From NCBI GenBank assembly GCA_003507475.1, contig DNVQ01000031.1:5314-38036 (forward strand): a stretch of 32,723 nucleotides of DNA, given 5' to 3'. Position numbers and translations under genes: made by a program. This document shows, one piece after another, positions 7,160 through 15,602 of the stretch; the first letter of the stretch is position 1, and each line of letters opens with the position of its first letter. A model generated the notes under the pieces. That model searched no databases. It saw only the letters and a program-made list of their open reading frames with translations, and had not been told where the DNA came from. The DNA is from Candidatus Moraniibacteriota bacterium. GTDB taxonomy: Bacteria; Patescibacteriota; Minisyncoccia; Moranbacterales; UBA9337.

Positions 7160-7226
7160 CACCCTCACCCCAACCCTCTCCCAAAGGGAGAGAGGGGGCA
7201 AAGAGGAATGAGGGAGAGGGGGTGCT
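7160..7226. repeat. GC-rich palindromic intergenic element
   Basis: An inverted repeat of C/T-rich and G/A-rich arms with the core CTCTCCC(AAA)GGGAGAG at 7176-7192 and outer arms near CACCCTCACCCC and GGGAGAGGGGGTG. It is much richer in GC than the flanks and sits 22 bases before the next start codon. Similar elements lie at 10624, 11977 and 15537. Confidence 0.65.
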
Positions 7227-7247
7227 CTAAATAATAACTTAAAAATT

Positions 7248-8825
7248 ATGAAATCTTTTTTATTGAAAAGAAAGTTTTTGATTGTTTTGCTGGCCGTTTT
7301 AATACTGGCAGGGTTTTTGCGTTTTTATAATTTAAGTGAGAAGTCTTTTTCGGCTGATGAATTTTTGGGGGTAAATACCGCTTATGGATATATGAAACTG
7401 GGTGAGTGGCGCAGATGGGATTTTAATCTGGAAAAACCTTTTCAAGACAATGAATATTTTAAAACTTTTTTTGACTTTGATATTTGGAAAGATGGAGCAG
7501 ATACTTACACTCGAGCTTGGATTTACAATTGGCAAGTAGCGCAGTCTTTGAAATTTTTACCCGACAGCCAGGAATGGTCCTATCGGGCAACGAGTGTGAT
7601 TTGGGGGGTTCTTTCAGTATTGATAATTTATTGGATAGCTTTTAAATTTACCAAAAATAAGATTATTGGAATTATTGCCGCGCTTTTGATGGCGCTCAGT
7701 ATTGATGGGATAGAATTTTCTCGCAAAGTAAGAATGTACGCGATGTTTATGCCTGTTTTTTTGATTTTTAGTTACACAGCTTTTTTATTTTTCGAATCAA
7801 AAATTAAAAGTAAGTGGGAAAAATTAAATAAATTAAATGACAAAATGGGAATTAATTTTGTTTTTTTCTTGCCCGTTATTTTTTTGGGACTTTTGAGCAT
7901 GCATTTGCATTTGTTGGCGGCCAATTTTGTTTTTATTGGTTTGATTTATTTTTTAGTAATGGGACTCATTGTTTATAGAAAAAATAAAAATCTTAAAAAT
8001 CATTATTTAATTTATTCTTTGATTGCTATTTTGGCGGGAATTATTATTAATTTAAAAGGCAATGTGCTTTTGAGTTCGCTTAGTTGGGAGAATCATTTTT
8101 CTTATTTTGGGAAATCATTTGCTGATTACTCTAATGTAATAGTGGCCATAATTCTTTTGTCTGTGGGAGCATATTATCTGATTAAAAATAAAACCCAAGA
8201 AGGAGTTTATCTGCTAGTTAACTATTCAGTTATTTTTTTAGGCGCCATTTTTCTTTGGAACAGAAACACTGGTGAGCAATATATATTTTTTGCCAAGCCT
8301 TTTCAGATAATTTTGATTGCGGCTGGAATTTGGGCTATCGCTGAATTTTTAAAAAATAATCTAAAAAACTACAACCAAAAAGCTTATATAGGAGCAATTA
8401 TATTTTTGATTGTAGCCTCCGTTAATTGGGGATACTTTTGGGCTTCGGAGAACACTTATGTCCAAACTTCTGATTCTCCCAATCCGAATTATCGTAACGT
8501 TTTTAGCTATATAGTTAACAAGCGAGAAAAAAATGATGTTTTGATTACTCGTAACTTTAGAAATTTTTATTGGCAGGGAGCGAAAATGAAAGTGGTTTCT
8601 CTGGGCGGGGAAAGGGCAGATGAGAGTGAGAAAAAAATAGAGCTGGAAAATCTAAGACAAATTATAAATAGTAACAATAGCGGGTGGATAGTTTATTCTG
8701 ATAATGATGAATCTTTCTTTTCCAAGGAGGCCCAAACTTATATAGTGGAAAATTTAGAAAAAATAAATAACTTAAAAGTAAGAGGCCCAATTAATGTTTA
8801 TTATTGGAGCAATACTAAAAAATAA
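7248..8825 (+). CDS. GT-C fold glycosyltransferase (GT39/ArnT-like), polytopic membrane protein
   Basis: A 525-residue protein with about ten membrane segments. The first helix ends in FLRFYNL and is followed by the external loop SFSADEF with an acidic pair (D37, E38), the usual catalytic position of GT-C enzymes that take sugar from a polyprenyl-phosphate donor. Then come NWQVAQSL, an EWSYRATSVIWG segment typical of this family, and a soluble C-terminal region (about 415-525) outside the membrane. Such enzymes glycosylate proteins, lipids or cell-wall polymers on the outer face of the cytoplasmic membrane; acceptor and sugar are unknown. The next gene, of the same class, starts 2 bases after its stop. 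Confidence 0.8.
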   Translation: MKSFLLKRKFLIVLLAVLILAGFLRFYNLSEKSFSADEFLGVNTAYGYMKLGEWRRWDFNLEKPFQDNEYFKTFFDFDIWKDGADTYTRAWIYNWQVAQSLKFLPDSQEWSYRATSVIWGVLSVLIIYWIAFKFTKNKIIGIIAALLMALSIDGIEFSRKVRMYAMFMPVFLIFSYTAFLFFESKIKSKWEKLNKLNDKMGINFVFFLPVIFLGLLSMHLHLLAANFVFIGLIYFLVMGLIVYRKNKNLKNHYLIYSLIAILAGIIINLKGNVLLSSLSWENHFSYFGKSFADYSNVIVAIILLSVGAYYLIKNKTQEGVYLLVNYSVIFLGAIFLWNRNTGEQYIFFAKPFQIILIAAGIWAIAEFLKNNLKNYNQKAYIGAIIFLIVASVNWGYFWASENTYVQTSDSPNPNYRNVFSYIVNKREKNDVLITRNFRNFYWQGAKMKVVSLGGERADESEKKIELENLRQIINSNNSGWIVYSDNDESFFSKEAQTYIVENLEKINNLKVRGPINVYYWSNTKK

Positions 8826-8827
8826 AA

Positions 8828-10609
8828 ATGAGCAAGAATAAAAAAGGCAAATTTAAATTGTTTGAAAAAATCGGTTTTTTGAAAAACAAATATTTTTGGA
8901 TTTTTATATTATTTTTTGTAACGGGTGTATTTTTGCGAAGCTATAATTTTGCTCCCTGGATTCATTTTGAATTAGATCAAGCCAGGGATGCTACTTTGAT
9001 TGATGAGTCATTGGTGGGAGGACCGCTCAATCTTCCTCTTTTGGGACCCCGGGCAGCCGGAAGTTTTTTGAGATTGGGACCAGCCTCTTATTATGTTGAC
9101 TATATTTTTTCTGTGCCGATTAATAATTCTATCGTGGGTTCAGCTTTGGCAAGTTTGTTTTTTTCAATTCTTTCCATGATAGCTTTTTATTTTCTCTTGC
9201 GAAGATATTTTTCCAAAAATCTTTCTTTAGCTATAGGCGCCATATTCTCCACCTCGTTATTTTTGGTGACTTATGCTCGTTTTGCTTGGAACCCCAATTT
9301 GTTGCCATTTTTCGTTATCCTATTTTTCTTGGCGCTTCTGGGGGCTGTAGATGACCAAAAGAGCCAAAAACAGGGGTATTGGCTACTTCTAAGTGCCCTT
9401 ATGTTTGGAATTCTCTCCCAGCTTCATTTTTTAGCCATGATAATAATTTTCATTGTGGCCGTTTTATTTTTAGCGGTAAAAAGACCGCGCATAAAAATGA
9501 TTTATTGGGCCTTAAGTGTTTTGATAGTTTTATTTTTAAATTTGCCCTTGATAATAAACGATATAAAAAGTGGAGGGGATAATATCAAACAGCTTACAGC
9601 GACTGTGGGAGAAAAATCTGATGGCAAAGCTAAATATGATATAGTAGAAAAATTAATTAAAAATTATTCTGAAAACACTTTAAGTTACTGGACTATCGTA
9701 AGCGGTTCTCAAACTGCGGAGCTTCCCAGAATCGCCACTGAATTGAAAACCAGAAAAATAGAAGTTGAGTGCAAAGAGAGTTGCAGAAACCATCTTTTTA
9801 GCGGAGCTTTAGCGGCTGGCTTTTTTACTCTGGGTATAATTTTATTGTTTTTTGAAACTTTTAAGGAGAAGGATTTGCGAAAAAAAGATTTCTTAATTCT
9901 TAACTCAATTTTATTTGTCGTATCATTTGGAATTTTTACTTTGCTGGCTTATGACTTATCTCCTCGATTTTATTTGATTATAATTCCATTGCCGTTTATA
10001 TTTTGGGGATTGATTTTGGGTAAACTTTCAAAATTGATAAAAATTAATAATCTGGTTTGGGCGGTGGCGATAATTTTTGTGGCATTTAATTTATATTTTA
10101 CCGGCAACTTTTTAAATCAGCTTGCTAAAGCTAAAACCGAAGCGATAGATATCGGAAATGATAAAATTTTGCGACAGAAAACTCGAATTACGCTGGAGCA
10201 ACAACAGGCCATTACGGATTACATGGAAAGCGTTTACAGGCGAAATAATTATGCTGTTTTATATTATGGACAAAGTGAATTTCATCGAGCCTTTGCTTAT
10301 TTATTGGATAAGAAAAAAATTCCTCGTGATGGGCTGAGCGTGAGCGAGGGTGCCAAAATATGCCAAAAGACAAATTACTTCATAATTATCCGCACTCAAT
10401 CAGATAAGAAAAGTCTGGAAAAATATTTCGCTAAATTTATTTTGATAGAAGAGAAAAAATTTGGGACATTAACTGTTTATCACATAATGCCCAAACCAAT
10501 CACCATAAATTGCGGAGCTCCTGACCAATCGAAATTTCGCACTTATCAAAATGAAGGTGGAGCGGTAGCAGATAGGTATACATGGAAAGAAGTTTTTGGC
10601 ATAAAATGA
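8828..10609 (+). CDS. Second GT-C glycosyltransferase-like membrane protein
   Basis: At 593 residues, with about eleven membrane segments. The same hallmark start is present: a helix ending FLRSYNF, then an external loop WIHFELDQARD with acidic E48, D50 and D54, then a loop with GPRAAGSFLRLGPASYYVDY, as in GT39/PMT-related proteins. The C-terminal 150 residues are soluble and probably extracytoplasmic. It follows the previous GT-C gene after 2 bases, so the two are translated from one message and may build successive linkages of one glycan or form a heteromer. Cysteines at 317 and 321 in an external loop (ECKESC) could form a disulfide. Specificity cannot be predicted. Confidence 0.78.
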   Translation: MSKNKKGKFKLFEKIGFLKNKYFWIFILFFVTGVFLRSYNFAPWIHFELDQARDATLIDESLVGGPLNLPLLGPRAAGSFLRLGPASYYVDYIFSVPINNSIVGSALASLFFSILSMIAFYFLLRRYFSKNLSLAIGAIFSTSLFLVTYARFAWNPNLLPFFVILFFLALLGAVDDQKSQKQGYWLLLSALMFGILSQLHFLAMIIIFIVAVLFLAVKRPRIKMIYWALSVLIVLFLNLPLIINDIKSGGDNIKQLTATVGEKSDGKAKYDIVEKLIKNYSENTLSYWTIVSGSQTAELPRIATELKTRKIEVECKESCRNHLFSGALAAGFFTLGIILLFFETFKEKDLRKKDFLILNSILFVVSFGIFTLLAYDLSPRFYLIIIPLPFIFWGLILGKLSKLIKINNLVWAVAIIFVAFNLYFTGNFLNQLAKAKTEAIDIGNDKILRQKTRITLEQQQAITDYMESVYRRNNYAVLYYGQSEFHRAFAYLLDKKKIPRDGLSVSEGAKICQKTNYFIIIRTQSDKKSLEKYFAKFILIEEKKFGTLTVYHIMPKPITINCGAPDQSKFRTYQNEGGAVADRYTWKEVFGIK

Positions 10610-10623
10610 TTTTAATTCCTTAG

Positions 10624-10784
10624 CTTCCTCCTCTTGGCAAGGGGAGGGTTGGGAGGCCTGCCCGCAGTGCAGAGAGCGTTGCAGGCGGGGGTTTGAAAAA
10701 TTTAAAGAAACCCCCTCTTAGTCTCCCCCTTGAGTACCCCAGTCAAAAAAATATTTGACGGGGCAGGCAAGAGGGAGATGGAGA
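10624..10784. repeat. Mosaic of GC-rich palindromes between glycosylation genes
   Basis: About 160 bases of nested inverted repeats: outer arms around CTTCCTCCTCTTGGCAAGGG and CAAGAGGGAGATGGAG, an inner CCTGC...GCAGG, GGGGTTT(13 nt)AAACCCC, and a C-rich/G-rich hairpin with GTCAAA...TTTGAC at 10737-10762. It has no coding frame. The composition resembles a non-autonomous interspersed element that has collected further palindromes. Confidence 0.6.
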
Positions 10785-10808
10785 ATGTAATTCAATTGAT
10801 TTTAAAAA

Positions 10809-11966
10809 ATGAAAATATTATTTTTTAATTATGAATATCCACCACTGGGAGGAGGAGCAGCTAATGCAACCTTATGCATCCTTAAGGAATATTCTAAAAT
10901 AGATGATTTAAAAGTGGATTTAATAACCGCTTCTTTAAGTGATAAATATGAGATAGAAAAAATCGGAGAAAATATCACAATCCATCGTTTGCCAATCGGA
11001 AAAAATAAAAGTAATTTGCATTTCCAATCTCAAAAAGATTTAATCATTTACTCCTGGAAAGCCTTTCTGTTTACTAAAAAGTTAACAAAAGAAAATAAAT
11101 ATGATTTGACCCATTCTTTTTTTTCTGTACCTTGCGGAGCGGTTTCCTGGTGGTTAAAAATGACCCAAAAAATCCCTTACGTTATTTCTTTGCGCGGTTC
11201 GGATGTGCCTGGGTATAGCGACAGATTTAAATTTATTTATTTTGTTTTAAAACCATTTATTAGAATGATTTGGAAAAAATCTAGCGCAGTAGTCTCCAAT
11301 AGTCAGGGATTAAAAGAGTTAGCGCTCAAAACCAGTCAAAATCAGAAAGTGGATATTATTTTTAACGGAATTGATATAAATGATTTCTATCCCGAAAAAT
11401 CAATTCAAAGAAATGATAAATTTATTATTACTCTCGGAGGCACTCGCATTACGGAGCGCAAAGGCATAAATTATTTAATCCAAGCTTTAAGTCTTTTAGT
11501 TTCGAAGTATCCCAATATTTTTTTGCGCTTAGTGGGAGAAGGAAATGAAAAGGAAAATTTAATAAGCTTAACCAAAGAACTAAAATTGGATAATTTTGTT
11601 GAATTTGTGGGTTTAATTCCCAGAGAAAAAATTGCTCCTTATTATCAGGAGGCTAAACTTTTTGTGTTGCCGTCTCTCAATGAGGGTATGAGCAATGCCA
11701 TGCTTGAAGCTCTGGCTACAGGATTACCCATCGTGGCCACGGAAACCGGCGGTACAACTGAATTGGTAGAAGATGGTATAAACGGTTTGATTGTAAAAAT
11801 GAAAGATTCCAAGGATCTGGCTGATAAAATCGAAATGATTATAAAAGATGAAAAGTTACGAGTCAGAATGGGAGAGGAGAGTCGCAAAAAAGCGGAACAA
11901 ATGAGCTGGGAAAATGTGGCGAAAAAATATTATGATTTGTATACTCAGATAGCAGATAAAAAATAA
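10809..11966 (+). CDS. GT4 family glycosyltransferase (GT-B fold)
   Basis: A 385-residue cytosolic or membrane-associated retaining glycosyltransferase that uses a nucleotide-sugar donor. Visible marks are the N-terminal glycine loop PPLGGGAANA (residues 12-21), RGSDVPGY near residue 130, NGIDINDFYP at the start of the second Rossmann half (about 188-197), GGTRITERKGINYLI, and the donor-binding EX7E motif E292...E300 within LNEGMSNAMLEALATGLP. The length is normal for the family. It lies between GT-C genes and a YbhN-like membrane protein, so it most likely builds the lipid-linked or surface glycan. No Shine-Dalgarno is seen. Confidence 0.9.
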   Translation: MKILFFNYEYPPLGGGAANATLCILKEYSKIDDLKVDLITASLSDKYEIEKIGENITIHRLPIGKNKSNLHFQSQKDLIIYSWKAFLFTKKLTKENKYDLTHSFFSVPCGAVSWWLKMTQKIPYVISLRGSDVPGYSDRFKFIYFVLKPFIRMIWKKSSAVVSNSQGLKELALKTSQNQKVDIIFNGIDINDFYPEKSIQRNDKFIITLGGTRITERKGINYLIQALSLLVSKYPNIFLRLVGEGNEKENLISLTKELKLDNFVEFVGLIPREKIAPYYQEAKLFVLPSLNEGMSNAMLEALATGLPIVATETGGTTELVEDGINGLIVKMKDSKDLADKIEMIIKDEKLRVRMGEESRKKAEQMSWENVAKKYYDLYTQIADKK

Positions 11967-11976
11967 TCAAACAGAG

Positions 11977-12090
11977 CCTCCTCCCCTTTAAAGGGGAGGA
12001 TTGAGGAGGGGTTAGAAGAGTAATTAAAAAACAGGGTTAAATATATAGTTTCGCACCTCCCCCAACCCCCTCCTCCCGAGGAGGGGAGGC
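11977..12090. repeat. Paired GC-rich palindromes between GT4 and the YbhN-like gene
   Basis: A perfect 20-bp palindrome (CCTCCCCTTTAAAGGGGAGG, 11980-11999) is followed by GATTGAGGAGGGG. About 65 bases later comes a second hairpin CCCCTCCTC(CC)GAGGAGGGG (12067-12086). The two halves are roughly inverted relative to each other, with AT-rich DNA between, like the ends of a small non-autonomous element. Confidence 0.65.
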
Positions 12091-12100
12091 AAATTGTTTT

Positions 12101-13033
12101 ATGTTAAATAAAAAATTACTAAAATTTATTCTGAAACTTGCAGTAAGCTTATTTTTTGTTTGGTGGATTATTTTTAAAATTGATTGGCTGGAAGTATTAT
12201 TTTATTTTAAAAAAATAAGTATCCGGGGAATAATATTTTATATCAGCGCTTATTTTTTGGGAATGTTTTTCTCGGTTTATAAATGGAGATTTCTGGCCTC
12301 TTTTAAAGAGATAAATTTACCTATTAGGGAATATTTCAAAGCTTATTTTACCGGCACATTTGTCAATAATTTTATGCCGTCTTTTATCGGGGGAGATAGT
12401 TACAAGATTTATAGAATTGGAAAGTTGTCGGATAAATACAAGGAAGCGGCCTCAAGTGTGGTGATGGACAGGCTGACTGGTTTTTTGGGCGGAATGTTTT
12501 TGGTTTTTATTTTTTCTGTTTTGAATTGGAAAATAGTTTTAGATAATAAAATTTTATTGGCTTTAAATCTTATAAATATAATTTTATTGCTGAGCATTTT
12601 AGTGTTTATTAAATTTTTTACCCATAAAGAAATAAGCACCCCGATAAAAAAAGTGAATGAAATTTTTAACAGATTGATGCGGGAAGTTAATCGCTACAAT
12701 GGAGAATCAAAAACTATCTGGAAAGCTATTGGCTTATCTTTCTTTTTTAACCTAACCGGTTTGGCGCTAGCTAATTATATTCTTTTTTGGTCTCTGGGAA
12801 TTTCAGTGGGAGTTTTAGATTATCTATCCGTGATATTTTTAATCAGTATCGTGTCATCCTTACCGGTAAGCATTAATAACATCGGAATTAAAGAATGGGC
12901 CTACATCACCTTTTTTGGATTTTTTGGCCTCAATCCTGCCGCCGTAATAAGCGTGGCAATATTAAGCCGAATAATCCAGATGCTTTTAAGTTTCTTAGCG
13001 GTGGGGTTTTATTTGAGAAATAAAAAGGCTTGA
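12101..13033 (+). CDS. YbhN/AglD-type membrane protein (lysylphosphatidylglycerol synthase transmembrane domain family)
   Basis: A 310-residue protein with about eight membrane helices. Family marks include YKWRFLASF in the first cytosolic loop, NNFMPSFIGGDSYKIYRI (about 90-107), SSVVMDRLTGFLGG (about 118-131) and INNIGIKEWA near residue 265. Members include the membrane half of MprF and the AglD/YbhN proteins that accompany dolichol- or polyprenol-linked glycan assembly and are suspected lipid flippases. Its position at the end of a glycosyltransferase cluster supports a role in moving or modifying a lipid-linked sugar. It lacks the soluble aminoacyl-transferase domain of MprF. Confidence 0.85.
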   Translation: MLNKKLLKFILKLAVSLFFVWWIIFKIDWLEVLFYFKKISIRGIIFYISAYFLGMFFSVYKWRFLASFKEINLPIREYFKAYFTGTFVNNFMPSFIGGDSYKIYRIGKLSDKYKEAASSVVMDRLTGFLGGMFLVFIFSVLNWKIVLDNKILLALNLINIILLLSILVFIKFFTHKEISTPIKKVNEIFNRLMREVNRYNGESKTIWKAIGLSFFFNLTGLALANYILFWSLGISVGVLDYLSVIFLISIVSSLPVSINNIGIKEWAYITFFGFFGLNPAAVISVAILSRIIQMLLSFLAVGFYLRNKKA

Positions 13034-13099
13034 CTAAAATAAGCTTTCTCCACAATATATCATAATATAACTGTATTTTATACATAAAATTGTATAATG

Positions 13100-13128
13100 T
13101 TGACTTATAATTAAATATCTGATATTAT
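13100..13128 (+). promoter_or_regulatory. Sigma-70-like promoter of the AAA/RloB operon
   Basis: TTGACT at 13100-13105, a 17-base spacer, TATTAT at 13123-13128. Transcription would begin near 13135, 23 bases before the ATG at 13158. It separates this operon from the glycosylation cluster. Confidence 0.7.
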
Positions 13129-13157
13129 TTAAATATAATTAATAACAAGATAAAATT

Positions 13158-14369
13158 ATGATTCGTTCATTTTCTTGTAAAAATTTTTATTCCTTTGCAG
13201 ATGAAAATATAGTTAGTCTTTTGGTGAATGACAAAGCTCCAATAAGCGATATGTATGCAGATTCACTTTCTGGAGAAAGAATTTCAAAAGCGCTAGTTAT
13301 TATTGGTCCAAATGCTTCAGGTAAAACTAATTTAATAAAAGTTTTACCGTTTTTAAAATGGTTTATTTTAGATTCCTTTAAGCTAAAATTAGACGCAGAA
13401 ATTCCTGTAAAACCTTTTATTTTTAATAATACTAAAAGTAACCCGACAGAAATATCAATTGAGTTTGAAATCGAGAAAGAAATTTATGAGTATTTTGTTT
13501 CCATAACCAACAAGAGAATTATTGCTGAGGAGTTAAAAGTAAAAACTAAAGGAAAGCAGCGCTTAACATCAAAAACTCTTTTTACGCGAAATTGGAATAG
13601 TAAGATGGAGAAATATGAATTTACTGGAAAAAATTTTAAGTTACCGAATGATTTTAAAAATTCATTACGCAATAATGCAAGTATTATTAGCATTGCAAAT
13701 CAATTTAATCATATTGGAAGCAAGACAATAACTAATTATTGGTCAAAAATAAGAACCAACGTTGTCGAAACTGGACTGCCTGAAAATCTATTTCCATTCT
13801 TGAGTAGCTTTAATTTTTTTAATGCGCTTGAATTTTATAGTGAAAATAAAATATTAAAAGAAAAGGCGGAAAAAATATTGGCACGTTTCGATCTGGGAAT
13901 TACATCTTTTGATGTTAAAAAGGAAAAGAAGGAAAGAGGAACGTCACTGGACGCTACGGTTTTTCATTCTATCAATGGAGGGTCATTTGAAATTCCAATA
14001 ATATATGAATCATCTGGAACAAAACAGTTGGTTACATTGTTGAAAAGCATATTGCAAGTTTTAGAAGATGGAAGCACTGCGATATTGGATGAGCTAGATG
14101 CTTATCTCCATCCTGATATGGTCGAAGCACTTTTTGAATTATTTATCTCTCCTGATACGAATACTAAAAATGCGCAAATTATTTTTAGCACGCATAGTCA
14201 TCGCATATTGAATCAAATGGATAAATATCAGATTATTTTAACAGAAAAAAATGATAAAGGAAGCAGTGAGGCATGGAGATTGGATGATGTAGAGGGGGTG
14301 AGAGCTGACGATAATTACTACGCTAAATATGTGGCGGGAGCATATGGTGCAGTACCTAATATTGATTAA
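13158..14369 (+). CDS. AAA family ATPase (AAA_15/RloA/AbiLi-like, ABC-type ATP-binding domain)
   Basis: A 403-residue SMC/RecF-like ATPase. The N-terminal strand IRSFSCKNFYSFAD is typical of OLD/RloA-type ATPases. Walker A is GPNASGKT (50-57), the signature-like loop SSGTKQ (285-290), Walker B ILDELDAYLHP (about 309-319, catalytic D311/E312) and the switch STHSH (344-348). The insert between Walker A and signature (about 90-270) is small, without long coiled coils. With the RloB-like gene 12 bases downstream it matches the RloA-RloB / AbiL arrangement known from phage-defence islands, where the ATPase is thought to sense infection and the Toprim partner to act. It is monocistronic from the 13100 promoter onward with two followers. 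Confidence 0.88.
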   Translation: MIRSFSCKNFYSFADENIVSLLVNDKAPISDMYADSLSGERISKALVIIGPNASGKTNLIKVLPFLKWFILDSFKLKLDAEIPVKPFIFNNTKSNPTEISIEFEIEKEIYEYFVSITNKRIIAEELKVKTKGKQRLTSKTLFTRNWNSKMEKYEFTGKNFKLPNDFKNSLRNNASIISIANQFNHIGSKTITNYWSKIRTNVVETGLPENLFPFLSSFNFFNALEFYSENKILKEKAEKILARFDLGITSFDVKKEKKERGTSLDATVFHSINGGSFEIPIIYESSGTKQLVTLLKSILQVLEDGSTAILDELDAYLHPDMVEALFELFISPDTNTKNAQIIFSTHSHRILNQMDKYQIILTEKNDKGSSEAWRLDDVEGVRADDNYYAKYVAGAYGAVPNID

Positions 14370-14381
14370 TGCTTTGCACAT

Positions 14382-14930
14382 ATGCTAAAAAGAAAATATC
14401 AAAATAAAAAATGGAAAAAACAAAAGAGGACAATTCTTTTTTATGGAGAAGGTGCGGATGAAGATGTTTTCTTGAGATATTTAAATACAATATATGGAAA
14501 ACACAATATCAATTTAAGGATAAAGATTAAAAATGGTAGTGGAGGTGCGCCCGATATGGTTGTAAAAAAAGCAATTAACTATTACGGAGATTTTGATGCT
14601 CGTGTGGTAATTATTGATACTGACAGACCCAAAATTGAAATAGAGGCAGCTAGAAAAATGGCAAAAGATAGTGGTGTGTTTTTAATTGAAAATAATCCGT
14701 GTTTAGAGGCATTATTATTGCGAATTTTAAATGTTGGAAAAATAATAAAGAATAAAAAATCCGAATATTATAAAAAAGAGTTCGAGAAAGGGCATATTTG
14801 CGAGAGAAAAAGATGCAATGTCGATGAATATAAAAAAATATTTCCCAAAAATATTTTAGACAATAAACGAAAGGAAATAGAAGAGTTAAATAAGATTATT
14901 GGATTTATGGAGAGTAAAAAATTAAAATAA
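14382..14930 (+). CDS. RloB-like protein (Toprim-type nuclease fold), partner of the AAA ATPase
   Basis: A 182-residue protein with the RloB layout: a basic N-terminus, the first Toprim-like strand ILFYGEGADEDVFL (E23 and E27), the metal-binding strand VVIIDTDRP (D79, D81), then ENNPCLEALLL (103-113), which corresponds to the conserved N/S-P-C-F/L-E segment of RloB, followed by a helical C-terminus with CERKRC (C134 and C139 region). Toprim-fold proteins cleave or re-join nucleic acid using metal bound by the Glu and Asp residues. Cytosolic. Translation is probably coupled to the ATPase upstream. Family call good; target unknown. Confidence 0.85.
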   Translation: MLKRKYQNKKWKKQKRTILFYGEGADEDVFLRYLNTIYGKHNINLRIKIKNGSGGAPDMVVKKAINYYGDFDARVVIIDTDRPKIEIEAARKMAKDSGVFLIENNPCLEALLLRILNVGKIIKNKKSEYYKKEFEKGHICERKRCNVDEYKKIFPKNILDNKRKEIEELNKIIGFMESKKLK

Positions 14931-14935
14931 AAAAA

Positions 14936-15415
14936 ATGGAATTTATAAAAAATTTAAGCTTTGAAACATTAGTGTCAATACTTGGATTAGTTGGTTTTGG
15001 TGGTATAATAGGCGCTTTTATTGGTCATTTATTGCAAAAGGACCGCGAGGCAAATATGCAATCTCGAGTGAAAAAAATTGAAGCGTATTCAAGTCTTTTG
15101 AATTATTCTAGGGGTTTTATGGGTGATCCTACCCTTTCTTATGAAGAAGCATTAAGTTATCAACAAGAATTTTTAAAGAAATTCTACAATGATATTTTAC
15201 TTTTTTCATCAAAAGAAGTTATAGAATCTGTTGATAAATTCTTTGATACAGTAAGTATAAGTCATACAAATAAAGACATTGTTACCGATGCACTTTTTAC
15301 TCTCACAGAGTCAATGCGAAAAGATATTGGATTGAAATCTAATAAAATAAAAGAAAGGGATAAGTTTTATACAGTAAATACTGAAGATTTAAAAAAGAAG
15401 AAAGGGGTAAAATAA
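14936..15415 (+). CDS. Membrane-anchored protein, third gene of the AAA/RloB operon
   Basis: It begins 5 bases after the RloB-like stop, so it is almost certainly in the same operon. Of 159 residues, 10-33 form one membrane helix (VSILGLVGFGGIIGAFIGHLL), followed by a mostly helical cytosolic part (34-159) with no recognised motif. Similar one-helix proteins with a helical tail appear as uncharacterised companions in mobile islands and defence operons. A membrane-acting effector or a tether for the ATPase would fit the context, but nothing in the sequence proves it. Low GC and weak codon bias match its two neighbours. Confidence 0.7.
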   Translation: MEFIKNLSFETLVSILGLVGFGGIIGAFIGHLLQKDREANMQSRVKKIEAYSSLLNYSRGFMGDPTLSYEEALSYQQEFLKKFYNDILLFSSKEVIESVDKFFDTVSISHTNKDIVTDALFTLTESMRKDIGLKSNKIKERDKFYTVNTEDLKKKKGVK

Positions 15416-15536
15416 TCTCACAGCTTATAACAATTGCAACAGTGATAAAATAGTTTTCAAGATAAGGAGTTGTATTACGAAGCTTTAAATATTTAAATAA
15501 CTGCGTTATAATAAGGAGGTAAATTTTGACATTATG

Positions 15537-15581
15537 CACCCCCTCTTTAATTCTCCCCCTCAGGGAGGGGGAGAGGGGAAA
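15537..15581. repeat. GC-rich palindrome upstream of trpS
   Basis: CTCCCCCTC(AGG)GAGGGGGAG at 15553-15573 with C-rich and G-rich flanks. A near-perfect Shine-Dalgarno (TAAGGAGGTA around 15511-15520) lies just upstream, yet the trpS ATG is over 80 bases away, so the element may have been inserted between them. Confidence 0.6.
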
Positions 15582-15602
15582 ATACGTAATCTATAATAAA
15601 TT

